The position numbers and the translations under genes are program-made. Below are positions 52,291-61,658 of a DNA stretch of 64,000 nucleotides, in pieces (within the stretch, counting starts at the first letter, position 1; each line of letters starts with the position of its first letter). The notes under the pieces are model-generated. The model saw only the letters and a program-made list of their open reading frames with translations, was not told the origin of the DNA and ran no database searches. Source of the DNA: Aeromicrobium wangtongii (GTDB taxonomy: Bacteria; Actinomycetota; Actinomycetes; Propionibacteriales; Nocardioidaceae); NCBI RefSeq assembly GCF_024584515.1, contig NZ_CP102173.1, positions 434,001-498,000 of the forward strand, in the 5' to 3' direction.

Positions 52291-52932
52291 ATGCGCGATC
52301 AGTATTACGAACAGCTTGATGCCATCGTCGACGACCTGGTGCAGCTGACCGGCACCGTCCGGCGTGCCGTGGCCGATGCGACCAAGGCACTGCTCGAGGC
52401 GGACGGCTCCATCGCGGAGTCCGTCATCGCCGGCGACAAGGACGTCGACGAGGCGACCGAGACCATCGAGGAGCGGACGCTCCTGCTGCTGGCGACCCAG
52501 CAGCCGGTGGCGAGCGATCTGCGCCAGCTCATCGCCACGTTGCGGATGCTGGCCGATCTGCAGCGGATGGGGGACCTGTCGGTGCACGTCGCCAAGATCG
52601 CCCGACGCCGCATGCCCGACTCGGCGGTCCCGCAGCACCTGCACCCGACGATCCGGTCGATGGCTGCGGTGGCCGACTCGATGATCGACTCGGCGTCTCG
52701 CATCGTGGCCAACCGTGACGTCGCCAAGGCCGCCCAGCTGGAGTCCGAGGACGACGAGATGGACATGCTGCGCAAGGACCTGTTCAGGTCGCTGCTCGGT
52801 GAGTCGTGGGACCACGGCATCGAGCCGGCGGTCGACGTCGCCCTCCTCGGCCGGTACTACGAGCGCATCGGCGACCATGCCGTGTCGATGGCCCGCCGCG
52901 TCGTCTACCTCGTGACCGGTCAGCTCAGCTGA
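52291..52932 (+). CDS. phoU: Phosphate signalling protein PhoU
   Basis: 213 residues, ATG 52291 at the predicted transcript start. Two PhoU three-helix bundles with the metal-binding patterns (DKDVDEATETIEERTLLLLA about 50-69 and LESEDDEMDMLRKDLF about 150-165, plus YYERIGDHAVSMARR near the end). It links Pst activity to SenX3 and keeps the system off when phosphate is ample. The PHO-box array just upstream indicates feedback by RegX3. Confidence 0.94.
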   Translation: MRDQYYEQLDAIVDDLVQLTGTVRRAVADATKALLEADGSIAESVIAGDKDVDEATETIEERTLLLLATQQPVASDLRQLIATLRMLADLQRMGDLSVHVAKIARRRMPDSAVPQHLHPTIRSMAAVADSMIDSASRIVANRDVAKAAQLESEDDEMDMLRKDLFRSLLGESWDHGIEPAVDVALLGRYYERIGDHAVSMARRVVYLVTGQLS

Positions 52933-52965
52933 CCGTCGCCGGTCGCACCGGCCCCGGAACCGACG

Positions 52966-52993
52966 AGACCCCGCTGCTGCCGCAGCGGGGTCT
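52966..52993 (+). terminator. Hairpin terminator after phoU
   Basis: Perfect 11-bp stem (AGACCCCGCTG / CAGCGGGGTCT) with CTGCCG loop, between convergent phoU and the lipoprotein gene. Likely works in both directions. Confidence 0.75.
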
Positions 52994-53014
52994 GGTCATC
53001 GGTGCAGGGGACTG

Positions 53015-53626
53015 CTACTCGGTGTCGTCCTCGTCGCCCGTGCCGGGCGTGGCCTGGGTGCTGGGAGCGGCCGAGCTGGCGGGTGCCGTGGGGGTCGCGT
53101 TGCCGCTGACCTCGTTCGGGACCAGACCATCGCCACCGGCGACGGAGTCGTACTCGGCGGCGTGCTCGGTGCGGGCGACGACGGGCACCTCGATCGTGAG
53201 ATCGCCGGACTTGCTGAAGGTGTAGGTCAGCTTGACGTAGGCGCCGGGCTCGGCGCCCTCGGTCACCACGAAGGCCGTGCTGGCGCCCCCGATCGTGATC
53301 AAGACGTCGCTGGGCAGCTTGACGGCGCTCTTGGGCGCGCGGACGGTGAGGCTCTCGCCGTCGGCACCGGTGACGGCGACGGACGTGATGGTCTCGTCGG
53401 CGTCGGTCGTGTTCAGCAGGGCCGCCGACAGCGTCGCCGACCCGTCCTCGTTGCCGACCAGCAGCGTGTTCTGGGACTCGATGTCGCCACGGGCGTTGGC
53501 ACCGACGGCAGGCTGGTAGACCTGATTGGTCTGGGCACCGAAGCCGGTCCCGCAGGCGCTGAGGGCCAGGCCAGCCACCAGGGCCAGGGAGGCGGCGGAC
53601 AGACGGCGACGTCGTACGGAGCTCAC
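53015..53626 (-). CDS. LpqE-like lipoprotein
   Basis: 203 residues from GTG 53626. Basic start (RRRR), hydrophobic segment and lipobox LSAC (Cys25) give a lipoprotein. The domain (about 40-165) is beta-rich, with NARGDIESQNTLLVGNEDG as in LpqE, and the C-terminal 35 residues are a Thr/Pro/Ser/Ala/Glu-rich tail. LpqE lies divergent from carD in mycobacteria too. Family members resemble copper-chaperone-like beta domains, but metal ligands are not evident. Function unknown. Confidence 0.78.
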   Translation of the reverse strand: MSSVRRRRLSAASLALVAGLALSACGTGFGAQTNQVYQPAVGANARGDIESQNTLLVGNEDGSATLSAALLNTTDADETITSVAVTGADGESLTVRAPKSAVKLPSDVLITIGGASTAFVVTEGAEPGAYVKLTYTFSKSGDLTIEVPVVARTEHAAEYDSVAGGDGLVPNEVSGNATPTAPASSAAPSTQATPGTGDEDDTE

Positions 53627-53831
53627 CAGGTCACACTCTCTTCGAGGGTCGAGTTCGTTCAGGGGGACGCATCTGGGCCCGAGGGGCCCGCCTTGATCGT
53701 ATCCGAGCGCCGCCGCCGGAATCCTTTGACCTGCTGCTGCGTCGTCTGCTATGGGGTCCCCGGCCTGAAACTGCAAGGGTCTTTGTGGGGTTCTCATGGT
53801 ATTCTGGGTATCTACGAAGGGTGTTTTCTCT

Positions 53832-54317
53832 ATGACTTTTACTGTCGGCGAAACCGTTGTCTATCCCAATCACGGCGCTGCAGTCATCGAGGACATCGAG
53901 ACCCGGACGATCAAGGGCGAGGAGCGTGATTACCTCGTGCTGCGCATCGTCTCGCAGAACGATCTGGTCGTGCGCGTTCCTGCGTGCAACCTTGATCTGG
54001 TCGGAGTTCGCGACGTCGTTGACGAAGCAGGACTCGAGCGGGTTTTCGGGGTCCTCCGTGCCGAGCATGTCGAAGAACCGACCAACTGGTCGCGTCGTTA
54101 CAAGGCCAACCTGGAGAAGCTGCACTCCGGTGACGTGCTGAAGGTGGCCGAGGTCGTCCGCGACCTGTGGCGCCGCGATCACGAGCGCGGCCTGTCCGCC
54201 GGCGAGAAGCGCATGCTGGCCAAGGCCCGTCAGATCCTGGTCTCCGAGCTCGCGCTCGCGGAGAAGACCAACGAGGACAAGGCCGAGACCCGTCTCGACG
54301 AGGTCCTCGCTTCCTGA
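53832..54317 (+). CDS. carD: RNA polymerase-binding transcription factor CarD
   Basis: 161 residues from ATG 53832; the usual family length confirms this start. TATTCT at 53800-53805 is the -10, giving a short leader with GAAGGGTG. The N-terminal Tudor-like domain ([18 protein letters not shown], about 5-22) binds the polymerase beta subunit; the C-terminal helical domain ([13 protein letters not shown] on) contacts DNA. CarD stabilises open complexes at rRNA and other promoters and is essential in mycobacteria. Confidence 0.95.
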   Translation: MTFTVGETVVYPNHGAAVIEDIETRTIKGEERDYLVLRIVSQNDLVVRVPACNLDLVGVRDVVDEAGLERVFGVLRAEHVEEPTNWSRRYKANLEKLHSGDVLKVAEVVRDLWRRDHERGLSAGEKRMLAKARQILVSELALAEKTNEDKAETRLDEVLAS

Positions 54318-54322
54318 TCTCC

Positions 54323-54367
54323 GAACGAAAGCCCCCGGTTCCTATGGAGCCGGGGGCTTCGTCGTTC
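54323..54367. terminator. Bidirectional terminator between carD and ispF
   Basis: A 10-bp core stem (AAGCCCCCGG / CCGGGGGCTT) is extended by outer pairs GAACGA / TCGTTC. It lies between the convergent carD and ispF stops and overlaps the ispF stop. Confidence 0.75.
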
Positions 54368-54842
54368 AGTGGGGCAGGACCAGGGCGGTCGCGATGGCTG
54401 CGATGCCCTCGCCGCGTCCGGTCAGGCCCAGGCCGTCGGTCGTGGTCGCCGACAGGGTGACCGGTCCGCCGATCGCGTCGCTGAGGATCTGCTGGGCCTG
54501 CTCGCGGCGGGCGCCGATCCGCGGCCGGTTGCCGATGACCTGCACGGCGACGTTGCCGACGGTCCAGCCGTGGTCCTGGAGGCGGCGCCTGGTCTCGACC
54601 AGGAAGTCGACACCGGCGGCCCCTGACCACTGCGGGTCGGCGGTGCCGAAGTTGCTGCCGATGTCACCGAGGCCGGCAGCGCCCAGCACCGCGTCCACGA
54701 TGGCGTGCGACACGCAGTCACCGTCCGAATGACCCTCCAGGCCCTGTGGCTCATCGGGCCACGAGAGGCCGGCGAGCCACATCGGGCGCCCGTCGACGAG
54801 CCGGTGGACGTCGGTACCGATGCCGATGCGCGCAGATGTCAC
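54366..54842 (-). CDS. ispF: 2-C-methyl-D-erythritol 2,4-cyclodiphosphate synthase
   Basis: 158 residues from GTG 54842. Zinc-site [10 protein letters not shown] (Asp11, His13), [26 protein letters not shown], and [16 protein letters not shown] at the end are complete. It forms the cyclic diphosphate in the MEP isoprenoid pathway. In mycobacteria ispD lies between carD and ispF, but here ispD is absent from this place and ispF has turned to the opposite strand. Confidence 0.94.
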   Translation of the reverse strand: MTSARIGIGTDVHRLVDGRPMWLAGLSWPDEPQGLEGHSDGDCVSHAIVDAVLGAAGLGDIGSNFGTADPQWSGAAGVDFLVETRRRLQDHGWTVGNVAVQVIGNRPRIGARREQAQQILSDAIGGPVTLSATTTDGLGLTGRGEGIAAIATALVLPH

Positions 54843-54891
54843 GCGTCGATCATGCCATTTCGTCCGGCGCACCTTGACCGTTCGCGCAACC

Positions 54892-56403
54892 ATGGCTGCT
54901 GTGAGAGATCGAATGACCGCCGCAGCCGGCGTCCTGGCTGCCGCGGCGGCGATGGCGGCCACCGAAGGGCTGGCGGCCGTTCTCGACTTGCGCGAGTCCC
55001 CGCTCGTGTCGGTGGGCCAGTCGGTCATCGCGCTGACGCCCGGCCCGATCGCCGAGGCGATCATCAACGTGGTCGGGACCAAGGACAAGCCGCTCGCGGT
55101 CACCAGCGTGGTGATCGCGGTCCTGCTGATCGGCGCGCTGGTGGGCACGCTGTGGCTGGGGCGGCGGCTGGTCGCCGGCGGACTCGTGGCGCTGTTCGTC
55201 GTCCTGGCCGCCGCATCGGTGCTGTCCCGCCCCTATGCGTCGCCTGCGGGCGTGTTCGCCGCCGTCGCCGGCGGGGTCGTCGTCGTGGGCGTGCTGCAGC
55301 TGCTGCTGCGCGACCAGGATGCAGCCGGGGTGAATCTCTCGCGGCGCAGGTTCCTGCGCACCGCTGCGGTGATCGGCCTGGCGACTGTCGTCGTCGGTGG
55401 CGCGGGCCAGGTGCTGGCCGCGCGGCACCGACGCCGGCAGGCCATCGAGAAGGTCCGCGCTGCGCTCACGCTGCCCGTGCGGGCGGAGGGCGTGCCGGCC
55501 GGCGTCGACCTGGGCGTCAAGGGCCTGGGCCCGTGGCTGACGCCCAACCGCGACTTCTACCGCATCGACACCGCGCTGAGCCCGCCGCTGATCGATCCGG
55601 CCAGCTGGACGCTGCGCATCCACGGCATGGTCGACCGCGAGCTCACCCTGACCTACCAGGACCTGGTGGACCGCGGACTCAGCGATGCGTGGATCACGCT
55701 GTGCTGCGTCTCCAACCCCGTCGGTGGTGACCTGGTCGGCAACACCGTGTGGGGAGGCGTGCCGATCAAGGACATCCTCGACGAGGTCGGGGTGCAGGCC
55801 GGCGCCGACGCGCTGCTGTCGACGTCCGACGACGGGTGGACGTGCGGCACCCCGCTGCGCGCGCTGACCGATGGCCGCGACGCCCTGCTGGCCCTGACCA
55901 TGAACGGTGAGCCGCTGCCGATCGCGCACGGCTTCCCGGTCCGTCAGGTCGTGCCGGGCCTGTACGGCTACGTCTCGGCGACCAAGTGGGTCACCGAGTG
56001 GGAGGTCACCCGGTTCGCGGACTTCCAGGCGTACTGGACGCAGCGGGGCTGGGGCGAGCGCGGGCCGATCAAGACGCAGTCACGCATCGACGTGCCGCGC
56101 GAGGGCAGCACGGTCGCGGCGGGGACGTCGGTCATCGCGGGGGTCGCGTGGGCCCAGCGCGTCGGCGTTCAGAAGGTCGAGGTCGCGGTCGACGACGGGC
56201 CGTGGCGCGAGGCGACGCTCGCGGGCGTCCCGAACATCGACACGTGGGTGCAGTGGCGCCTGGGCTGGGACGCCGAGCCGGGGCGCCACACGATCCAGGT
56301 GCGCGCCACCGACCAGGACGGCACCACGCAGACGTCCGAGCGGGCGGACGTTCTGCCGGACGGCGCGACCGGCTACGACAGCGTCAGCGTCGAGGTGGAC
56401 TAG
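54892..56403 (+). CDS. Membrane-linked molybdopterin oxidoreductase, sulfite-oxidase fold
   Basis: 503 residues from ATG 54892 (Met8 also possible). Four membrane helices (about 8-30, 70-90, 95-112, 118-140) lead via an RRRFLRT sequence, resembling a Tat signal and a fifth helix (about 157-178), to the sulfite-oxidase fold (210-400) with the molybdenum-ligand cysteine in TLCCVSN (Cys272 by alignment with LxCxGN). A C-terminal Mo-co dimerisation-type beta domain follows. It likely reduces or oxidises an external S- or N-oxide, with electrons from the membrane. Divergent from ispF. Confidence 0.85.
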   Translation: MAAVRDRMTAAAGVLAAAAAMAATEGLAAVLDLRESPLVSVGQSVIALTPGPIAEAIINVVGTKDKPLAVTSVVIAVLLIGALVGTLWLGRRLVAGGLVALFVVLAAASVLSRPYASPAGVFAAVAGGVVVVGVLQLLLRDQDAAGVNLSRRRFLRTAAVIGLATVVVGGAGQVLAARHRRRQAIEKVRAALTLPVRAEGVPAGVDLGVKGLGPWLTPNRDFYRIDTALSPPLIDPASWTLRIHGMVDRELTLTYQDLVDRGLSDAWITLCCVSNPVGGDLVGNTVWGGVPIKDILDEVGVQAGADALLSTSDDGWTCGTPLRALTDGRDALLALTMNGEPLPIAHGFPVRQVVPGLYGYVSATKWVTEWEVTRFADFQAYWTQRGWGERGPIKTQSRIDVPREGSTVAAGTSVIAGVAWAQRVGVQKVEVAVDDGPWREATLAGVPNIDTWVQWRLGWDAEPGRHTIQVRATDQDGTTQTSERADVLPDGATGYDSVSVEVD

Positions 56404-57623
56404 CCCGGAAGGGCGACGCTGGTGGGGCGGATGACGTACACGACGCCGCCGCTGCCGCCCAGCCAAGCCTTCTCGAACTGCGCGCGTGAGTAGACGCGAC
56501 GCACCGCGGAGTTCTTCGACCCGGCCGGGTCGTTGGCGATGACCTGGCCGCTGCTCGTGAAGCCGCGGATCACCATGAGGTGGCCCGGGGTGGACGAGAT
56601 CGGCGAGCCGTTCAGCTGCCCGCGGCCGAAGGCGACTGACGCGACCAGGGGGATGCCGGCCTTGATGTAGGCCTCGGCGTCACGCAGGGAGTCCAGCCGC
56701 GTCACGAAGGTGTCCAGTGAGTAGCCGGCCGCGTAGGCGGTGTTGAAAGGCCAGTTGCCGGTGCCCTTGTACTGGTGGTCGTAGGTGTACCGAGCCGCGT
56801 GGTCGACGAAGGAGTCGGCGCCCTTGGAGAAGGAGTATGCGGACTTCTTGGGGCCCTTGCCGAAGAAGCGCATGACCATCGACGTCGAGGTCGGCGAGCA
56901 CCAGGCCTCGCCACCGCCGCCCCACTGCGGGAAGTGGCCGCGGTGGATCATCTGGGACGAGGCGGGCACGGCCAGGTCGGTAGTGGCGGTCATGGTGGTG
57001 GCGCTGGTGGGGGCCGAGCGCGTCGCGTAGGAGGCCGCGACGGCGTTGACCGCGTGCAGCGTCGGGGTGGACTTGCTGCCCTTGGGGCGGTGCAGCATCA
57101 CCCGCACCTGGTACCGGTTGAAGTTCTTGCCCGCATTCGCGGTCACGACGTCGGTCGAGACGCGGGCCAGGTCGTCGGTCTGGCTGGAGTACGACGAGCG
57201 CTTGACCCGCGAGGTGCCGTTGGACCAGCGGGCGACGGTGTCCCAGCTGCCGACGGTCGTCCCGTTGCGGACGCGGACGTCGATGCGCGCCCAGGTCCCG
57301 CCCGGCGTCGTGATGCTCCACGACGGGATCAGCGTCCTCGCGTCGAACCCGACCGACTGCCACGGGCTCTGCCACGAGCCCTTGTCGTACGACTTCTTGC
57401 CGCCGGACACGCGCGGGTCCTTGTACTTGGTGACCGATGTCCCGGTGCCGATCGTCATCCGGCCGGACTTCGCGGCCAGGCCCTTGGAGGTGCCACGGCC
57501 GAAGTCGCCGGTCGTGGTCCAGCGGGTCAGCGAGGACTGATCGGCGGCCGCCGCGGCGGGCGGGGCCGGCACGAGGGCCAGGCCGACGACGACGGCGGCA
57601 AGAGCGGGAAGGATGCGGCGCAT
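56400..57623 (-). CDS. Secreted C39-type cysteine peptidase-like protein
   Basis: 407 residues from ATG 57623. A signal peptide (MRRILPALAAVVVGLALV, cleavage after about AAAA 27) is followed by a beta-rich domain of about 170 residues and a C39-like peptidase domain (PF13529-like) with Cys in GEAWCSPTST, His in TPGHLMVIRG and an Asp in IANDPAG. It should cleave or bind peptides outside the cell; no transporter is adjacent. It overlaps the preceding convergent gene by 4 bp. Confidence 0.85.
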   Translation of the reverse strand: MRRILPALAAVVVGLALVPAPPAAAAADQSSLTRWTTTGDFGRGTSKGLAAKSGRMTIGTGTSVTKYKDPRVSGGKKSYDKGSWQSPWQSVGFDARTLIPSWSITTPGGTWARIDVRVRNGTTVGSWDTVARWSNGTSRVKRSSYSSQTDDLARVSTDVVTANAGKNFNRYQVRVMLHRPKGSKSTPTLHAVNAVAASYATRSAPTSATTMTATTDLAVPASSQMIHRGHFPQWGGGGEAWCSPTSTSMVMRFFGKGPKKSAYSFSKGADSFVDHAARYTYDHQYKGTGNWPFNTAYAAGYSLDTFVTRLDSLRDAEAYIKAGIPLVASVAFGRGQLNGSPISSTPGHLMVIRGFTSSGQVIANDPAGSKNSAVRRVYSRAQFEKAWLGGSGGVVYVIRPTSVALPG

Positions 57624-57724
57624 CTCACCATGGTAGGTGCCAGATGGGACGTGTGGGGCGGATGTGACAGCCGAACCCAGATCGACTGCGAAGCCGGGCC
57701 GCCGCGAGCCGATAGGGTTGAGGC

Positions 57725-59134
57725 GTGGCATTTCACCTGTATGACACCGCGTCCCGGCAGATCCGCGCGCTCGACCCGGTCGTCCCCGGTCGGGTCTCGA
57801 TCTATCACTGCGGCCTGACGGTGCAGGGCCCCCCGCACATCGGCCACATCCGCAAGGAGGTCGTGTTCGACGTCCTCCGCCGGTGGCTGGAGCGCTCGGG
57901 CCTGGAGGTCTCGATCGTCGCGAACGTGACCGACATCGACGACAAGATCCTGGCCAAGGCCGTCGAGCAGGGCCGCCCGTGGTTCGCCGTCGCCTACGAG
58001 AACGAGCGTGCGCTGCACGCGGCGTACGAGGTGCTGGGCTGCGTCCCGCCGACGTACGAGCCGCGCGCGACCGGGGTCGTGCCCGAGATGATCGAGATGA
58101 TGCAGACCCTCATCGAGCGCGGTCACGCCTACGCGGCGGACGACGGCTCGGGCGATGTCTACTTCGACGTCCGGTCGTGGCCCGCGTACGGCGAGCTGTC
58201 GAACCAGAAGGTCGACGACATGCTGCCGGCCGAGGACGCCCCGCTCGAGGGCAAGCGCGACGGCCGTGACTTCGCCTTGTGGAAGGGGCACAAGGACGGC
58301 GACCCGGAGTCGGCCTCCTGGGCGACGCCGTGGGGCCGTGGACGTCCCGGGTGGCACCTGGAGTGCTCGGCGATGGCCGCGAAGTACCTCGGCCGCGAGT
58401 TCGACATCCACGGCGGCGGCCTGGACCTGCGCTTCCCGCACCACGAGAACGAGCTCGCGCAGTCCCGGGCGGCCGGCCAGCCATTCGCCCGGTACTGGAT
58501 GCACAACGCGATGCTGAACCTGGCGGGCGCCAAGATGTCGAAGTCGGTCGGCAACACCTTGATGGTCAGCGAGGTCGTCAAGCGGGTGCGGCCCATCGAC
58601 CTGCGCTACTACCTGGCGGCCTCGCACTACCGCTCGATCGTGGAGTTCTCCGAGGAGTCGCTGGCCGAGGCCGCGACGGCCTTCCAGCGCATCGAGGGCT
58701 TCGTCAAGCGCGCTGCCGCGCTGGTCGGCTCCGGCGAGGTGGGCGACGTGCCCGAGGCCTTCGCCGCGGCGATGGACGACGACCTGTCCGTCCCGGCGGC
58801 GGTGGCGGTGCTCCAGGGCCGCATCTCGGACGGCAACTCGCTGCTCGCGGGTGGCGCATCCGGTGAGCTCGGAGCCGTCCTGGCACAGGTTCGCGGCATG
58901 CTCGACGTGCTCGGTTTGGATCCTCTGTCCTCCACGTGGGATCGTGGGGGTGACGATGCGGCCTATGCGCAGGTGATCGACACCCTCGTCGAGGGTCTGC
59001 TCGAGCAGCGCCAGGAGGCACGTGCCGCCAAGGACTTCGCGAACGCAGACCGCGTGCGTGATCAGCTCACGGCGGCCGGCATCGACATCGAGGACACGCC
59101 GCAGGGTGCGCGCTGGTCCGTGAAGGGCTCATAG
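57725..59134 (+). CDS. cysS: Cysteinyl-tRNA synthetase
   Basis: 469 residues. GTG start 7 bp after TAGGGT (57713-57718), so leaderless. Zinc cysteine and HIGH box [15 protein letters not shown] (about 27-41), second zinc region WHLECS, and [10 protein letters not shown] are intact. It charges tRNA-Cys. It is co-transcribed with rlmB, 4 bp downstream, as in mycobacteria. Confidence 0.96.
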   Translation: MAFHLYDTASRQIRALDPVVPGRVSIYHCGLTVQGPPHIGHIRKEVVFDVLRRWLERSGLEVSIVANVTDIDDKILAKAVEQGRPWFAVAYENERALHAAYEVLGCVPPTYEPRATGVVPEMIEMMQTLIERGHAYAADDGSGDVYFDVRSWPAYGELSNQKVDDMLPAEDAPLEGKRDGRDFALWKGHKDGDPESASWATPWGRGRPGWHLECSAMAAKYLGREFDIHGGGLDLRFPHHENELAQSRAAGQPFARYWMHNAMLNLAGAKMSKSVGNTLMVSEVVKRVRPIDLRYYLAASHYRSIVEFSEESLAEAATAFQRIEGFVKRAAALVGSGEVGDVPEAFAAAMDDDLSVPAAVAVLQGRISDGNSLLAGGASGELGAVLAQVRGMLDVLGLDPLSSTWDRGGDDAAYAQVIDTLVEGLLEQRQEARAAKDFANADRVRDQLTAAGIDIEDTPQGARWSVKGS

Positions 59135-59138
59135 GACC

Positions 59139-60083
59139 ATGCCAGGAAACAGCAAGCGCAAGGGCGCCATCAAGAAGACCGGAAAGGGCAACCCCACCGC
59201 AGGATCGGGTGGACGCCGCCGGCAGGGACTCGAGGGCAAGGGCCCGACGCCGCGCGCCGAGGACCGGCCGAACCACAAGCTGTACAAGATGAAGAACGCG
59301 ACCGCCAAGCGCGAGCAGGCCCGCCCCAAGCGCAAGCAGGGCGAGGCCGCCGAGTGGGTCGCGGGACGCAACTCGGTGCTCGAGCTGCTGCGCGCGACCG
59401 TGCCGGTGCACGCGCTGTACGTGGCCGAGGGCACCGACCGCGACGAGAAGATCCGCGAGATCTTCAAGCTCGCCGCCGAGCAGCACGTCAGCCTGCTGGA
59501 GATCGGCCGCGTCGAGCTGGACAAGCTCACCGGTGGCGCCGTCCACCAGGGCATCGCCGCCAAGCTCAACGCCTACGAGTACGCCGATCCGCAGGACCTG
59601 ATGGATCTCGCGGCCGAGCGCGACGAGCCGGCCCTGATCCTGGTGCTCGACGGCATCACCGATCCCCGCAACCTGGGCGCGATCATCCGCTCGGCCTCGG
59701 GCTTCGGCGCGCACGGCGTCGTCATCCCGGAGCGTCGTGCCGCGCAGATCACCGCCGCGGCCTGGAAGACGTCCGCCGGCGCTGCCGCCCGCGTGCCCGT
59801 CGCCCGCGTCACCAACATCACCCGCACGCTGAAGCAGTTCCAGGACGATGGCTGCATGGTCATCGGCCTGGCCGCCGACGGTACGGTCGACATCGCCGAG
59901 TCGCAGATGATCGACGGCCCGCTGGTCGTCGTGATCGGCAGCGAGGGCAAGGGCCTGTCGCGGCTCGTGGGGGAGACCTGTGACGAGATCGTGTCGATCC
60001 CGATGTCGACCGGGCTGGAGTCGCTGAACGCCGGTGTCGCAGCGGGCATCGCTCTGTACGCGATCAGCCAGCAGCGGGACTGA
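59139..60083 (+). CDS. rlmB: 23S rRNA 2'-O-methyltransferase, RlmB/SpoU family
   Basis: 314 residues. A basic, disordered N terminus of about 65 residues (Lys/Arg/Gly-rich) precedes the substrate-binding domain (WVAGRNSVLELLRA) and the SPOUT knot motifs (LDGITDPRNLGAIIRSA, VVVIGSEGKGLSRL, PMSTGLESLNAGVAAGIALY). It methylates the ribose of a guanosine in 23S rRNA, most likely G2251. Second gene of the cysS operon. Confidence 0.93.
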   Translation: MPGNSKRKGAIKKTGKGNPTAGSGGRRRQGLEGKGPTPRAEDRPNHKLYKMKNATAKREQARPKRKQGEAAEWVAGRNSVLELLRATVPVHALYVAEGTDRDEKIREIFKLAAEQHVSLLEIGRVELDKLTGGAVHQGIAAKLNAYEYADPQDLMDLAAERDEPALILVLDGITDPRNLGAIIRSASGFGAHGVVIPERRAAQITAAAWKTSAGAAARVPVARVTNITRTLKQFQDDGCMVIGLAADGTVDIAESQMIDGPLVVVIGSEGKGLSRLVGETCDEIVSIPMSTGLESLNAGVAAGIALYAISQQRD

Positions 60084-60178
60084 CCGACTGTCACTGACGT
60101 CACACCCTCGCGGAGGGCTCTGAATCGGTTGCGTCACGCATCTGTCTGTATCGTTCTCAGGTCGAACGAGGAGAACAA

Positions 60179-61588
60179 GTGACACAACCTGAAACAGAGA
60201 TCGCGCGCACGCCGGTCCTGGCCGTGGCAGCCCTGTGCTTCGGTGGCCTGAGCGCCGCCCTGACCCAGACCCTGGTCATCCCGATCCAGAGCGAGCTGCC
60301 GCAGCTGCTGGACACGAGCGCGTCGAACGCCTCGTGGGTCGTGACGATCACGCTGCTGGCCGCGGCGGTCTCGATGCCGGTCGCGGGCCGCCTGGCGGAC
60401 CTGTACGGCAAGCAGCGCCTGCTGGTGGCCTGTGCGGCGCTGCTGGTGGTCGGCTCGGTGGTCACCGCACTGTCGAGCACCCTGATGCCCGTGCTGATCG
60501 GCCGAGGCCTGCAAGGCGCTGCGATGGGATTCATCCCGGTCGGCATCTCCTTGATCCGTGAGATCACCCCACCGCACATGACGTCCACGGCGGTCGCCTC
60601 GATGAGCGCGACCCTCGGCGTCGGCGGTGCGATCGGCCTGCCGCTGGCCGCCTGGATCGTCGACATCGGGAGCTGGCACACGCTGTTCTGGGTCGCCGCC
60701 GGAGCCGGCGTGCTGATGATGGTGGGCGTCATCGCGCTCGTCCCGCACGTCCACGACGCCCACGAGGGCCGCCTGGACGCTGCGGGTGCGCTGGGTCTCG
60801 CGGTCGGCCTCGTGTCGTTCCTGGTCGGTCTGTCCAAGGCCAACGACTGGGGCTGGGCCTCGGGTCGCACGATCGGCATGATCGTCGGCGGCATCGTCGT
60901 CCTCGTGCTGTGGGGCATGTTCGAGCTGCGGCAGGACGATCCCCTGGTCGACCTGCGCGCATCGGCCAAGCCGGCCGTCCTCATGACCAACCTGGCCGCG
61001 CTCGCCGTGGGCTTCGGCATGATGGCGCAGTCGATCGTCGTCCCGCAGCTGCTGCAGCTGCCGAAGGAGACCGGCTTCGGACTGGGCCAGACGATCCTCG
61101 CCGCGGGTCTGTGGATGGCCCCGGCCGGTCTTGCGATGATGCTGTTCGCTCCGGTCTCGAGCCGGATCATCAGCACGCTCGGCGCACGGATCGCGCTCAT
61201 GATCGGGGCCGCGGTGCTCGCGGCGGGCTATCTCGCGTCGACAGTCCTCATGGGTGCGCCGTGGCAGCTGCTGATCGCCTCGTGCATCGCCACGGCCGGC
61301 GTCGGCATCGGATACGCCGCGATGCCCACCCTCATCCTGGACTCGACCCCGCCGCACGAGGCCGCTGCGGCGGTCGGGCTCAACTCGTTGGCACGTTCGG
61401 CGGGCACGACGATCGCCGCGGCCGTGATGGCGACCGTGCTGACCAGCAACACCGTGGCCTTCGGAGGGATCGAGCTGCCGAGCGAGTCGGCGTTCCGCTG
61501 GTGCTTCTTCATCGGCGCCTTCGCGGCGCTGCTGGGTGTGGCCCTCGCGGCGTGCGTGCCGGCCCGCCGGCGTGCCGCGGTGCGGTAG
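60179..61588 (+). CDS. MFS exporter, DHA2-like family
   Basis: 469 residues, GTG start with GAGGAG 6 bp upstream and TATCGT (60149-60154) as -10. About 14 membrane helices; helix 1 carries a variant of the DHA2 motif (QTLVIPIQSELPQL), followed by GRLADLYGKQR. Substrate unknown. Compared with the other two exporters in the window it lacks the LDxTVVNVALP consensus and is probably a different subgroup. Confidence 0.83.
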   Translation: MTQPETEIARTPVLAVAALCFGGLSAALTQTLVIPIQSELPQLLDTSASNASWVVTITLLAAAVSMPVAGRLADLYGKQRLLVACAALLVVGSVVTALSSTLMPVLIGRGLQGAAMGFIPVGISLIREITPPHMTSTAVASMSATLGVGGAIGLPLAAWIVDIGSWHTLFWVAAGAGVLMMVGVIALVPHVHDAHEGRLDAAGALGLAVGLVSFLVGLSKANDWGWASGRTIGMIVGGIVVLVLWGMFELRQDDPLVDLRASAKPAVLMTNLAALAVGFGMMAQSIVVPQLLQLPKETGFGLGQTILAAGLWMAPAGLAMMLFAPVSSRIISTLGARIALMIGAAVLAAGYLASTVLMGAPWQLLIASCIATAGVGIGYAAMPTLILDSTPPHEAAAAVGLNSLARSAGTTIAAAVMATVLTSNTVAFGGIELPSESAFRWCFFIGAFAALLGVALAACVPARRRAAVR

Positions 61589-61606
61589 GCCTCAGCACAG
61601 CAAGGC

Positions 61607-61658
61607 CGGGACGTCATCCCGGGCGTGGCGCAGATGCCACGCCCGGGATGACGTCCCG
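61607..61658. terminator. 23-bp perfect hairpin overlapping the ssuD 3' end
   Basis: Arms 61607-61629 and 61636-61658 pair perfectly around a 6-nt loop. The right arm and most of the left arm code for the last residues of the SsuD-like protein. It probably terminates both the exporter and ssuD transcripts. Confidence 0.8.
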
